IMG/VR virus record: IMGVR_UViG_3300042465_001347
Span: 1 to 23,956 of that record
From: a virus
Reading direction: 5' to 3' (one strand)
DNA length: 23,956 nucleotides
A program made the position numbers and the translations under genes. The notes under the pieces are model-generated. The model searched no databases, had not been told where the DNA came from, and was given only the letters and a program-made list of their open reading frames with translations. Shown here piece after piece: positions 15,917 through 23,938 of the stretch (positions within the stretch are counted from its first letter, which is position 1; the number at the start of each line of letters is the position of its first letter).

Positions 15917-18682
15917 TTAGCGGAATATGGCAGCACACACTATTGCAAAATCAGATTGGACTGGAGTGCCATTCCCAGTTTCGCAATCAATTCTAAAGTT
16001 AGAAGAAGTAAAATCTACTGCGGCAATAGTACCAGTAGATGCCGTATCAGTCCCTGTTGTCGTAGTACCACTCACTACTGCCGCATAATTAATATCAGGC
16101 ATAGCAGTTATAAAGTTGACTGTGTAAGACCCAGTCCCGTTATCCGTAATACTCGACACGTTCCCACTTGCACGAATACCCATAGGAGCACCAGTACCGT
16201 TGAAGTTTACCCACGCTCTGCATGCGTAGACTGGGGCGGTTCCGGATATTACTGGGACGTTTGCGCCTACAAAAGACCCACTTGTTCCAATATCTCCAGA
16301 CCTACAATCAATATATGCTTTAACCGTAGTTAAATCTTGATAATCTCTAAACCCAATACCCCAATGGCTATGAATAGCTGTGTTATAAACAGTGAATGAA
16401 GCTCCATCGCCCGTGCCATTCTGTATATTAAATGCTCCAGTCGCACATGGAAATGAAGTAGTACCACTAAACGCTCCAGTGGTTGCGCTAACAGTACCCC
16501 CTGATTGATTTGTAGCAGTAGCAGCGTTGCCTGTGCAAGAAGTTGAAGAACCTGTTACGTCACCGCCAGTAGTTATGTTTGTGCCTGATATGTTGCCGTT
16601 TTCATTGAATGTTACACGCTGACCCCCATTATTACCCCAACTCGCCATTGTACCTATTGCTTGAAATTCAATGCCTGCAGGGGTTGTTCCTTGATCTGTA
16701 AATCCAACAAGAGTTATTCTATTTCCTGTTACATCAGCAATATCATTTTTGACAATAACATTATAAGTAAGGGAACCAGTATTCCCTAAGATTTGTACGT
16801 CAATATGCGTAGCACTATTAACACCAATATCATAAACTCGAACTTTGTTAATTGCAGGATACCCAGCATTATCTGTTGGATTTACATAATATCCAGCACG
16901 ATAAACTTCGGCACGCCATTGACCAGTACCTTTGGCAACTTTTATTACAGTATTATTATGTGTGTGTCCGTGTCGAATATGAATCTCAACATCTTGTCCT
17001 TGGTTAGAGGCAGGAAATGTCGCTATTCGATACCAATTTCCTGCCACTAAAGATGCTGTTGTACTGAGTATATCCCCAAAAGATAGTTGACTGTTTGCTG
17101 TGGTTATATAACCACCATAAACATCCAATTTTGATGTAGGACTAGCAGTCCCAATCCCCACGTTGCCGCCATTAGGGTTAATTGCAATATCAGCAGTTGT
17201 TGAAGAAGTGGCAGTTGCCATCCCTTGGATAAGGCCAATACTTGCGTTATTACCGATGCCAATACCAGCAGTGGAACTATTAAGACCAAAAAAAGAATTT
17301 AGCCCAAATATTCCATTATTTCCAAAAACATGAAGTTTTGCACCTGGAATACTCGCCCCAATCCCCACGTTGCCGAAGACGTCTATGGTCGTTTTTACAG
17401 ATGCCCCTGTCCATAACTGCAAGCTTCTTGAGCTATTATCGTATTTAAGCCCCGCATCAAATAGTGATATACCCGCTGAACCGAACCCTATTTGTTGCGT
17501 TCTAGTAGCTGCGTTATCAGTTAGTAATGTTAAACCTAAATCACCAGCGTTATACATTATTAAATTACTTGCCCCTACAACTGGGTTTCCTGTTGCTGGA
17601 ATTGAAGTAGGTGTACACCCAATCCCCACGTTGCCGGAAGCATCTTTATAGACTTGACCTGAACCAATGTTCAGTATGTCCGTTGAGCCTGTGAGTGTGC
17701 CTGTGTAGGTTGGGTTACTTAATGTCGGTGAAGCCAGTGGTGCTTTTAAGTCCAATGTTCCCGTGATACCGTCCAGTTTAGTCTTGTCTGCGGCACTCAT
17801 ACTACCAGCGACTGATGTTGTTGATGCGCCTATTGCAGTTACTAATTGGGCAGCAGTTGCAACAGTAAAGGCAGAAGTTGCATTACCGTATGGAATACCA
17901 GTTAAAGTTGTTACACCTGTACCACCAGAACCGACAATTAAAGTAGCAGATAATCCAGCAGCTGTACCTGATGTGTTCAAACTACCTAAAGCAAGAGTTC
18001 CACCTAAAGTTAAAGAACCAGTAGAAGTGACAGTACCAGTTAATGTCAGTCCTGAAACAGTTCCTGTACCACCGACAGAAGTTACCGTGCCTGTTGTAGG
18101 AGTTGTCCAAGTTGGTGCTGCGTTACCTGCCGATGTTAATACTTGTCCAGATGTACCATACGCTGTACCCGATGAACCAAAAGATATGCCTCCTGCGGAG
18201 GTGATGCGCATTTTTTCTGTTACTTGATTTCCACTTAACCTTGTTCCAAATGCAAGATATGAGGCAAAATTACCATCAGTTGCGTTTTCTTTAGCCCCCT
18301 TAATTATTGCAAATTGAGCAAATGATGTCCCTGTATACCTGCCACCTAAACCTATGGTTGCACCAACATCAATACCTAAAGTTGAATTTGATTGTATTTG
18401 AAATGTTGCAGGATTACTTCCTGTGTTAAAGTTATAATTTAGTCCAGTAAATGAAGCAACAGCACTTGCTATAGAATCTCCCGCACTATTGGCTACTCCA
18501 TTAAGTACATCTAATCTGTTATTAGGACTACTCGTCCCAATCCCAACGCTGCCAGTCGAGGTAATACCATTAAAACTACCATAAGGTATCTGAACAGAAA
18601 CCCCACTTTGTAAACCAAAAATAGTTTCAGTTCCAACTATTGTTGAAGCTACTGGTAAATCAGATAATTTTTTTGTTGCCAT
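15917..18682 (-). CDS. Long tail fibre protein with VGIGT motifs
   Basis: This 921-residue Gly/Thr/Ser-rich fibre probably binds the host receptor. The N-terminus (KKLSDLPVASTIVGTETIF) resembles the anchoring end of many phage fibres. Motifs of the form GNVGIGTSSP followed by LDV recur near residue 45 and several times in the centre, as in trimeric beta-structured fibres. The long Thr/Gly stretch (about 185-330) reads as repeated strands such as GTVTSVGGTGTVSGL. Residues 820-921 form a distinct C-terminal domain beginning ACRAWVNFNGTG, with GNVSSITDNGTGSYTVNF and AMPDINYAAV, a tip domain I recognise from many phage fibres. No intramolecular chaperone is visible; the two small genes just downstream may assist folding. 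The start has an exceptionally good ribosome site. GC is clearly above that of the baseplate genes, which suggests exchange. Confidence 0.85.
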   Translation of the reverse strand: MATKKLSDLPVASTIVGTETIFGLQSGVSVQIPYGSFNGITSTGSVGIGTSSPNNRLDVLNGVANSAGDSIASAVASFTGLNYNFNTGSNPATFQIQSNSTLGIDVGATIGLGGRYTGTSFAQFAIIKGAKENATDGNFASYLAFGTRLSGNQVTEKMRITSAGGISFGSSGTAYGTSGQVLTSAGNAAPTWTTPTTGTVTSVGGTGTVSGLTLTGTVTSTGSLTLGGTLALGSLNTSGTAAGLSATLIVGSGGTGVTTLTGIPYGNATSAFTVATAAQLVTAIGASTTSVAGSMSAADKTKLDGITGTLDLKAPLASPTLSNPTYTGTLTGSTDILNIGSGQVYKDASGNVGIGCTPTSIPATGNPVVGASNLIMYNAGDLGLTLLTDNAATRTQQIGFGSAGISLFDAGLKYDNSSRSLQLWTGASVKTTIDVFGNVGIGASIPGAKLHVFGNNGIFGLNSFFGLNSSTAGIGIGNNASIGLIQGMATATSSTTADIAINPNGGNVGIGTASPTSKLDVYGGYITTANSQLSFGDILSTTASLVAGNWYRIATFPASNQGQDVEIHIRHGHTHNNTVIKVAKGTGQWRAEVYRAGYYVNPTDNAGYPAINKVRVYDIGVNSATHIDVQILGNTGSLTYNVIVKNDIADVTGNRITLVGFTDQGTTPAGIEFQAIGTMASWGNNGGQRVTFNENGNISGTNITTGGDVTGSSTSCTGNAATATNQSGGTVSATTGAFSGTTSFPCATGAFNIQNGTGDGASFTVYNTAIHSHWGIGFRDYQDLTTVKAYIDCRSGDIGTSGSFVGANVPVISGTAPVYACRAWVNFNGTGAPMGIRASGNVSSITDNGTGSYTVNFITAMPDINYAAVVSGTTTTGTDTASTGTIAAVDFTSSNFRIDCETGNGTPVQSDFAIVCAAIFR
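17150..17167 (-). repeat. 18-bp GNVGIG-coding repeat, copy in long fibre gene
   Basis: The 18-mer GGCAACGTGGGGATTGGG (minus strand, 12 of 18 bases G/C) encodes Gly-Asn-Val-Gly-Ile-Gly. Exact copies lie here and at 17357-17374, 17618-17635 and, in another gene, 570-587. A copy with two mismatches is at 18536-18553. Confidence 0.85.
17357..17374 (-). repeat. 18-bp GNVGIG-coding repeat, copy in long fibre gene
   Basis: This is an exact copy of the 18-mer at 17150-17167, here followed in the protein by ASIPGAKLHV. Confidence 0.85.
17618..17635 (-). repeat. 18-bp GNVGIG-coding repeat, copy in long fibre gene
   Basis: This is an exact copy of the 18-mer at 17150-17167, here followed in the protein by CTPTSIP. 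Confidence 0.85.
18536..18553 (-). repeat. 18-bp repeat, diverged copy near the fibre N-terminus
   Basis: This copy differs from the 17150-17167 unit at two of 18 bases and encodes GSVGIG. Its downstream flank shares a few further bases with the copy in the short fibre gene. Confidence 0.8.
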
Positions 18683-19062
18683 TAATACCCTCCTTCATAT
18701 ATAAATCCATCTTCTGTGATTATTTGAAAACCATCTTCTGTTACTAACAGGAAAGTTCCTGTTCCTGCAAATACGTTTGAAGAACCAGATGTTAAAGTTC
18801 CAAGATCAGTAGAATCCCCATTTCTAGCAATAGGTTTTCCATTAACATAAACACTATTAGAACCTGTATTGATAACAGCTGTATGTGGGACACAGTATTG
18901 TCCAACTTTAATGTTATGTATTTGAATTGCATCACCTTGTCTACAAACACCATAACCATTCACAAACACATTAGACGAACCAACATCAGTTACAGTAGTA
19001 GCATCACAAGTATGACCAGTATTTACTGTATCCTGTCCTCCTCTTCTCGCTACTGCTGGCAT
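18682..19062 (-). CDS. PAAR-motif spike tip protein, gp5.4-like
   Basis: This 126-residue protein has the PAAR architecture: two similar halves, each with a Gly-Asp turn (RQGDAI and RNGDST), the phrase SNVFVNG/NSVYVNGKPIAR, and scattered His and Cys residues that can bind a metal (H17, C19, C41, H57-type positions and CVPH). PAAR proteins cap the beta-helix spike of contractile tails and type VI secretion systems and sharpen the tip; T4 gp5.4 is the phage example. The position directly after the spike gene supports this role. Past the core, about residue 105 onward, there is an extension with two TEDGF units and a Gly-Tyr end, so the protein is longer than a minimal PAAR of about 95 residues. 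An AAGGAA site lies six bases before the ATG. Its stop overlaps the fibre start (TAATG). Confidence 0.88.
   Translation of the reverse strand: MPAVARRGGQDTVNTGHTCDATTVTDVGSSNVFVNGYGVCRQGDAIQIHNIKVGQYCVPHTAVINTGSNSVYVNGKPIARNGDSTDLGTLTSGSSNVFAGTGTFLLVTEDGFQIITEDGFIYEGGY
18688..18695 (-). promoter_or_regulatory. Strong Shine-Dalgarno of the fibre gene
   Basis: The minus strand reads AAGGAGGG, then five bases, then ATG at 18682. This near-perfect anti-16S match is the best ribosome site I found in the window and fixes the fibre start. It lies inside the end of the PAAR gene, whose TAA overlaps the ATG by one base. Confidence 0.75.
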
Positions 19063-19071
19063 ATCAATTCC

Positions 19072-21978
19072 TTATGAAAATAGTTTTTCTATTTTATTAG
19101 ATTTCTTTTTCCACTCTACCTGAGTAGTAACTTCTTTAGATGAATTATTTTTATCATATGCTAAATGAATCCATCTAGATTTTCCACCATTAGCATATTC
19201 CATAAAGCATTCTTGATATGGTAATATCTTTTCTAACTTTACACATAGATCATACAGATCAGATATTTTATTTGGTGTTACTAATTGAATATCTGCAGCC
19301 CTACCTTTTAGATGGTGTGAAGTTTTAGAACCTTTAGAATTTGCTCTATTATTAGGTCTAAATCCATCAGAAATTCTCCAAGTAGCACCATTTCCTCCAC
19401 CTTGACAAGGACCAAGTTCATCATATATTTTTTCTAATAAATTTTCGCACAACTCAGATAAATTAGCAACTATATTGGCTTTTGTGTATAGAGTTCCTGC
19501 TATAGTTTGTTCCTGTAGATTACCATCTTTACATAACATACCTAAAGTAAAATGTTTAGATAATGGATAACTTAAAGGGAAATCACCTCTTCCATTTATA
19601 TCATTAAGTTTATCTTGAGAAATATCAGTCCCCCCAGATTTTCCTCCAGAAGGAGTAGTAGAATCTTCAGCAGTTGGATCAACATGATTGTGTTCATAAT
19701 CACTTGTTGATGATATTTTATGTTCTAATTTCTGACCACCCGAACTTGCCCAATCCGCTTCAGTTTCATATTTTGATGTTGATTCAGAATGTCTTTCTGG
19801 AGTTTTTAAATTATTTTGTGGTGGTTTATTTGAACCTACACTTGGTGGTACTTGTAATTTAGAATAAGGACTAACACTTGCTCCAGATGAAGTTAATGAT
19901 GTCTTATTCTCAATTGGTGCACCAGTATATTTAACATCATATATATCTGGAGCAATACCACCAACAAATGGTATACCAGTTAACGCATATTCAATAATAG
20001 ATTTTGATAATGTGTTTGGGTTATATTCACCAGCAGGATTTAATACAGTATCAACTAATACTTGCTCTTCTTTTCTATCTTTAACAGGATCTCCAGCAAA
20101 ATCTACTGGAACTTTTGGGGCACCTAATAATACTAATGGTTCTACTTTATCGGATATTGCAGTTATTGGGGTTGGTGGTATAGCAGTTCCATTCAAATCT
20201 ATAAAACCTGCTGTTGCAGATAATGTGGCATTAGCGTTTATAATAGCAGTTCCAGTAGAATTTAGTTGAAGAATACCCATAGTTGTAGTAGTATTAAACA
20301 TTCCTGTAAGAATATCTGTAGATGTTGTTCCATCTAATTGAAACATATCTGTTTTAATCTTAGTAGTTTCTTCTGTTTGAAGCAAAAAGGTTTTAGTTTT
20401 TATCTCAGTTGAATCTTCTATATCCAGCGTGAAAGTTTTTGCTTTAATTTGAAAATCAGCAGGTGTTTCCAATTTGAAACTACTAGACATCTTCATTAAT
20501 GTTTCAGCAGTAGAAGCAGTATCACCCCCTTCCATGCTCATAGTCTTAGCAGTTTTTAATTTTAATGCATCAGTAGATTCAATAGACATTGTACCAATTG
20601 ATCTAGTATTAGAAGTTTTAGCAACTTCAACATTATAATTTCCTTCTACAAGAACATTATAATCCCCACCCACAGCAATATTAAGATCTTTTGCAACACC
20701 AATATTAAGGTCATCATGAATAACAACATCTGCTGTTCCGTTCACTTCAATATTAGCATTTCCTTGACATAAAATATTCAATTCACTAGCAACTGTTATA
20801 TTACATGTTCCATTAATAAAAACATTTCCATTATTTTCTGTGATATAAAATCCATCACCAACGATATAATTAATTTGAGAACCATTAGGATCTATTTCAA
20901 TAAATGTCCCTTTACTGTGGTAGATATTTACCCGTTCACCATCTGGACTATCATCAAATTCTAAAACATGTCCAGCCTCAGACTCAAATACCTTGTTAAA
21001 TGGATATACCGTATTATACGCACATTCTGGTTGATCCCAAGTGCCCTGTTCACCCGTACCACCTGCCATATTAGCAATAGGGATATCAAGTTTTCTAGTT
21101 ATATCTTTAAATTTTACATGAGTTCCATCTATAATACCACGAGCAAGTCTATTGGTATCTGGTTCATTCATAAAATCTCTAAGTGGGTATTTCCCTTCCG
21201 GATCAGTAAATCCTTCTGTATTGAAATTTGCAGATCTATCTTCAGTATATGCTTCTCGTTTATTTGGATTAGATAAATCTATTTCTCTAGCAGTTTTATT
21301 TACTGAGGTTGAGGATGGATCTTTATTTGTTGGAGGAGAATCCGATTTACCACCTAAGAAGTATTCATAATATTTTCTTTTTACTGGCCAGCCATTCGCA
21401 TCACCGCCTACTTTACTCAGTAAATAATCAAAAAATCCAGAACTCCATTGTCGTGTTTCCCAGTCTTTCATTTTCCACTTGACAAATTCCACCATAACCT
21501 TACCGCCAATATCAGCAGAAGAAGCCACTAAATCAGGATTCCCAACTAAATCAATACCTAATTTATCCCCAATAGCCTTATATGCTTCTGGGAAAGTAAT
21601 TTGTATAAACCCCCTACCATGATAATTTCCGATAGATGCAGGTTTGTTTTTACTTGTGCCATAGATAAAACCAAAGAATTCTACCCTAGAATATTGATTT
21701 GGTTTATTATTCCAATGTTCTGCGTCTGGTTGTTTAATCCTTGGCCAAGTTCCACGTATACCCTTGGTGGAATAAGTATGATCTTCTAATGCCGAATATA
21801 ACCATTTGCTTTCAACACCAGCAACACCAAGCAAGGCACATTTAGCATATTTAGATTTTAAACCAGCAGCATCACAGGCAGCGATAATAGCTGCTATACC
21901 TGCGACTGCTCCTTGTGTTGCACCAGAACTAGTAGGTGGTGTACTTGGGATTGGTATGCTTTCTATTGGATCAGCCAT
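19072..21978 (-). CDS. Baseplate spike with GH19 and M15 lytic domains
   Basis: This 968-residue spike protein probably cuts the host cell wall during tail contraction. Residues 25-215 look like a GH19 glycosidase: GVESKW with candidate catalytic Glu56, Glu65 in ALEDHTYS, and the signature NYHGRGFIQIT (118-128) followed by GIDLVGNPDLV. Residues 330-600 are repetitive, with many short beta-strand units such as NIEVNGTADV and DLNIAVGGDYNV, fitting a gp5/VgrG-like trimeric beta-helix. Residues 610-790 are a low-complexity linker. Residues 800-968 resemble an M15 D-Ala-D-Ala-type peptidase: WRISDGFRP, then S887-x-H889-x-x-G-x-A-x-D896, Glu927 and H938 in RWIHLAY, giving a plausible His/Asp/His zinc site. 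T4 gp5 has a GH24 lysozyme and no peptidase. It lies 8 bases after the OB-fold gene and 9 bases before the PAAR gene. An AAGGT ribosome site precedes the start. Confidence 0.85.
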   Translation of the reverse strand: MADPIESIPIPSTPPTSSGATQGAVAGIAAIIAACDAAGLKSKYAKCALLGVAGVESKWLYSALEDHTYSTKGIRGTWPRIKQPDAEHWNNKPNQYSRVEFFGFIYGTSKNKPASIGNYHGRGFIQITFPEAYKAIGDKLGIDLVGNPDLVASSADIGGKVMVEFVKWKMKDWETRQWSSGFFDYLLSKVGGDANGWPVKRKYYEYFLGGKSDSPPTNKDPSSTSVNKTAREIDLSNPNKREAYTEDRSANFNTEGFTDPEGKYPLRDFMNEPDTNRLARGIIDGTHVKFKDITRKLDIPIANMAGGTGEQGTWDQPECAYNTVYPFNKVFESEAGHVLEFDDSPDGERVNIYHSKGTFIEIDPNGSQINYIVGDGFYITENNGNVFINGTCNITVASELNILCQGNANIEVNGTADVVIHDDLNIGVAKDLNIAVGGDYNVLVEGNYNVEVAKTSNTRSIGTMSIESTDALKLKTAKTMSMEGGDTASTAETLMKMSSSFKLETPADFQIKAKTFTLDIEDSTEIKTKTFLLQTEETTKIKTDMFQLDGTTSTDILTGMFNTTTTMGILQLNSTGTAIINANATLSATAGFIDLNGTAIPPTPITAISDKVEPLVLLGAPKVPVDFAGDPVKDRKEEQVLVDTVLNPAGEYNPNTLSKSIIEYALTGIPFVGGIAPDIYDVKYTGAPIENKTSLTSSGASVSPYSKLQVPPSVGSNKPPQNNLKTPERHSESTSKYETEADWASSGGQKLEHKISSTSDYEHNHVDPTAEDSTTPSGGKSGGTDISQDKLNDINGRGDFPLSYPLSKHFTLGMLCKDGNLQEQTIAGTLYTKANIVANLSELCENLLEKIYDELGPCQGGGNGATWRISDGFRPNNRANSKGSKTSHHLKGRAADIQLVTPNKISDLYDLCVKLEKILPYQECFMEYANGGKSRWIHLAYDKNNSSKEVTTQVEWKKKSNKIEKLFS

Positions 21979-21986
21979 AATATACC

Positions 21987-22673
21987 TTAAAAGTTATTGT
22001 CAAAATAGTTTAATACTTGTTCTTTAGTATCAAAAGACATACTGGTTCCTTTGAATGGCAAATATTGGAAATCTTCCCATTGTTCAGGGTTTAATAAAGT
22101 TGCGTTGTATTTCTTAGTGTTCTCATCATAAGCAACAGTTGAAATTGTCGTATCATCAATATTAGATTTAATATCATATGTTGTATGTGTTCCTTCTGAT
22201 AATTGAACTGTTATCGCATTGATATGATATTTCTTGGCAGTTTCTTGAGTAACACCTTCAACCTTATCTTCAGCAATAGAATCAATTAATTCTGTTACTA
22301 CATCTCCAGTTGTGCTTATTAATTCACCATCTACATCTGTAGTTACAGCACCATTAGTAACTTCTGAAACATATGCGGCAGATCTTGTTTGAGGTATACC
22401 ACCAAGAGTCCCAAGCATTATAGGTTGTTGTTGAGCATCATCAAGAAATATTACAACTACCCACGAACCTTGAACAACTCCAGTAGGACTCCAACCAATA
22501 CCATTCATAGAAGCAGAATTAATAGGCATCATAGGATGTGCCCAAGGTAAATCAAATGTTGGCAATTCCACTTTGTTTTCTGTATGTAAACCAACAATCC
22601 TAACTTGACATCTACCAAGTTTTAGGGGATCAAGTCTATTTTCAACTACCCCAGTGTAAAATATCTGATTCAT
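21987..22673 (-). CDS. gp5-type OB-fold spike-base protein
   Basis: This 228-residue protein has an N-terminal gp5/VgrG-type OB-fold over about residues 1-95: FYTGVVENRLDPLKLGRCQVRIVG at the start, GWSPTGVVQGSWVVVIFLDD in the middle and QQPIMLGTLGG at the end. In T4 this domain sits at the N-terminus of gp5, binds the gp27 hub and is continuous with the lysozyme and the needle. Here the chain ends soon after, with an acidic linker (about 100-145) and a tail (146-228) I do not recognise. The start codon overlaps the hub gene stop as ATGA, with GGAAG five bases upstream. The separate downstream spike gene supplies the enzyme and needle parts, so this protein probably adapts hub to spike. OB assignment is strong; the role of the C-terminal half is unknown. 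Confidence 0.82.
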   Translation of the reverse strand: MNQIFYTGVVENRLDPLKLGRCQVRIVGLHTENKVELPTFDLPWAHPMMPINSASMNGIGWSPTGVVQGSWVVVIFLDDAQQQPIMLGTLGGIPQTRSAAYVSEVTNGAVTTDVDGELISTTGDVVTELIDSIAEDKVEGVTQETAKKYHINAITVQLSEGTHTTYDIKSNIDDTTISTVAYDENTKKYNATLLNPEQWEDFQYLPFKGTSMSFDTKEQVLNYFDNNF

Positions 22674-23938
22674 ATGCTTCCCATATTTAGATTTATATCA
22701 AAAGAATCTTTTATCAATTCAAAAATACATTCATGTAATTGATTATTTATTTTGTGGCGTATAGATGAAATGATATAATAACCAGAAAATACTTTATCAA
22801 CTATATCTTTATCTTGTTTTTCAATAGCCTGATTCTTATATAACTTTAACTTAATTTTTTGTCCAACTGTATAATCAGTTCTACCAAGTACAGTAATTTC
22901 TACTTTACAACTCTCTGCAATATTCATAAGAGATCTTCTTCTTTGAAAATATTTAGAATTTGACCAATCATGATTACCAGTCATTAAAGCATTTGCCTTA
23001 TGAATTGTTGCAATAGCAGAATTTGAATTGTGCATCAATGTTTTAGTTAAATAAGGATACTTATTAAGTCTTACATCTTTTGTATAATTTTCCAAAACAT
23101 CAAACTTTCTAACCATATAGTTTTTTGTAGTAACATCATGTGTTATCAGAGTAGAGGAATAAGAACCATTCTGAATATTATCCATATAGTTAAATGCTGT
23201 TGGAATAACTATATCCATAATACCACTATAATCTTGTTCTATATTTCTTATGTTACCATTGTATGTAAAGTCTCTAACAAAATTGTCTTTGCTAAATTCT
23301 CGCACAGATTCATTATTGTATAGAGCTTCTAAAGATATAAAATTCAATCCATTTCTATTTTCAAAGAATAAGAATGTTGGAGAATTGGTTAATGATAATG
23401 CATGATCTGCTAAATAATTTAAATTTTTAAATGGTGACCAAAAATTAGAAACATAAGCTAACCCATTATTTGTTGGTTCTACATGGTATCTTTCTACATT
23501 AGATTTAACACTATATTCATCAAGAAGTTTTGCTGCAAGAACTCCAATATTATCATTATATGCACGACTAATCTTTACATTAAGATCTACCATTGCTTCA
23601 GCAGATACGAAATGTAAAATATAACTTACACAACGATCACCCATAAATTCCCTATCTGATAACTTGTATATCCTAAAGGTATTTTGAATATATGAACCTT
23701 CTTTAGTGAAACCTGGGGTTGCCATTTTTACATGAAGAGTTTCATCACCAATAAGAGGAAAAGAGTTTACCAAATCTAAAGAATCTTTTATAACTAATGA
23801 ACCAGTTATGAATGGTGAAAATATATCTTCATAGATATTGATAGTCAAACAAAGATGCCTAATATCAAGAGTTAACCCTGTAGAAGAGACTATATCTAAT
23901 TGATGAATATCTATATCACCCGCACTCTTTAACCCCAT
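22670..23938 (-). CDS. Baseplate hub protein, gp27-like
   Basis: This 422-residue protein is the likely central hub subunit. In T4 a gp27 trimer forms a ring that joins the tail tube to the gp5 spike. Length is close to T4 gp27 (391 residues). The N-terminal part (DIVSSTGLTLDIRHL, then NIYEDIFSPFITGSLVIKDS, around residues 13-50) is the pattern I associate with phage hub proteins that open with a small beta-barrel. The C-terminal part has GQKIKLKLYK followed by GYYIISSIRHKI, a typical late hub beta-strand pair. The gene overlaps the next gene by four bases (ATGA), which suggests translational coupling, and that gene encodes the expected OB-fold partner. The start at 23938 is the first ATG in frame and its upstream context is cut by the window edge, so a slightly longer N-terminus cannot be excluded. 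The identification rests on remembered family pattern, size and neighbours. Confidence 0.78.
   Translation of the reverse strand: MGLKSAGDIDIHQLDIVSSTGLTLDIRHLCLTINIYEDIFSPFITGSLVIKDSLDLVNSFPLIGDETLHVKMATPGFTKEGSYIQNTFRIYKLSDREFMGDRCVSYILHFVSAEAMVDLNVKISRAYNDNIGVLAAKLLDEYSVKSNVERYHVEPTNNGLAYVSNFWSPFKNLNYLADHALSLTNSPTFLFFENRNGLNFISLEALYNNESVREFSKDNFVRDFTYNGNIRNIEQDYSGIMDIVIPTAFNYMDNIQNGSYSSTLITHDVTTKNYMVRKFDVLENYTKDVRLNKYPYLTKTLMHNSNSAIATIHKANALMTGNHDWSNSKYFQRRRSLMNIAESCKVEITVLGRTDYTVGQKIKLKLYKNQAIEKQDKDIVDKVFSGYYIISSIRHKINNQLHECIFELIKDSFDINLNMGSI

Noticed and set aside
15896-16333. Plus-strand open frame of 145 residues antisense to the fibre tip
   Set aside because: The opposite strand encodes a clear conserved fibre tip domain. 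The plus-strand product is Cys/Arg/Ser-rich without any recognisable pattern.
17104-17289. Second minus-strand frame within the long fibre gene
   Set aside because: It overlaps the fibre in another frame and consists of Leu/Val runs produced by frame-shifting of repeats.
17763-18227. Plus-strand open frame of 154 residues rich in Val and Pro
   Set aside because: It lies wholly inside the long fibre gene on the other strand. Its Val/Pro/Ala composition is the mirror of Gly/Thr-rich repeats, and it has no convincing ribosome site.
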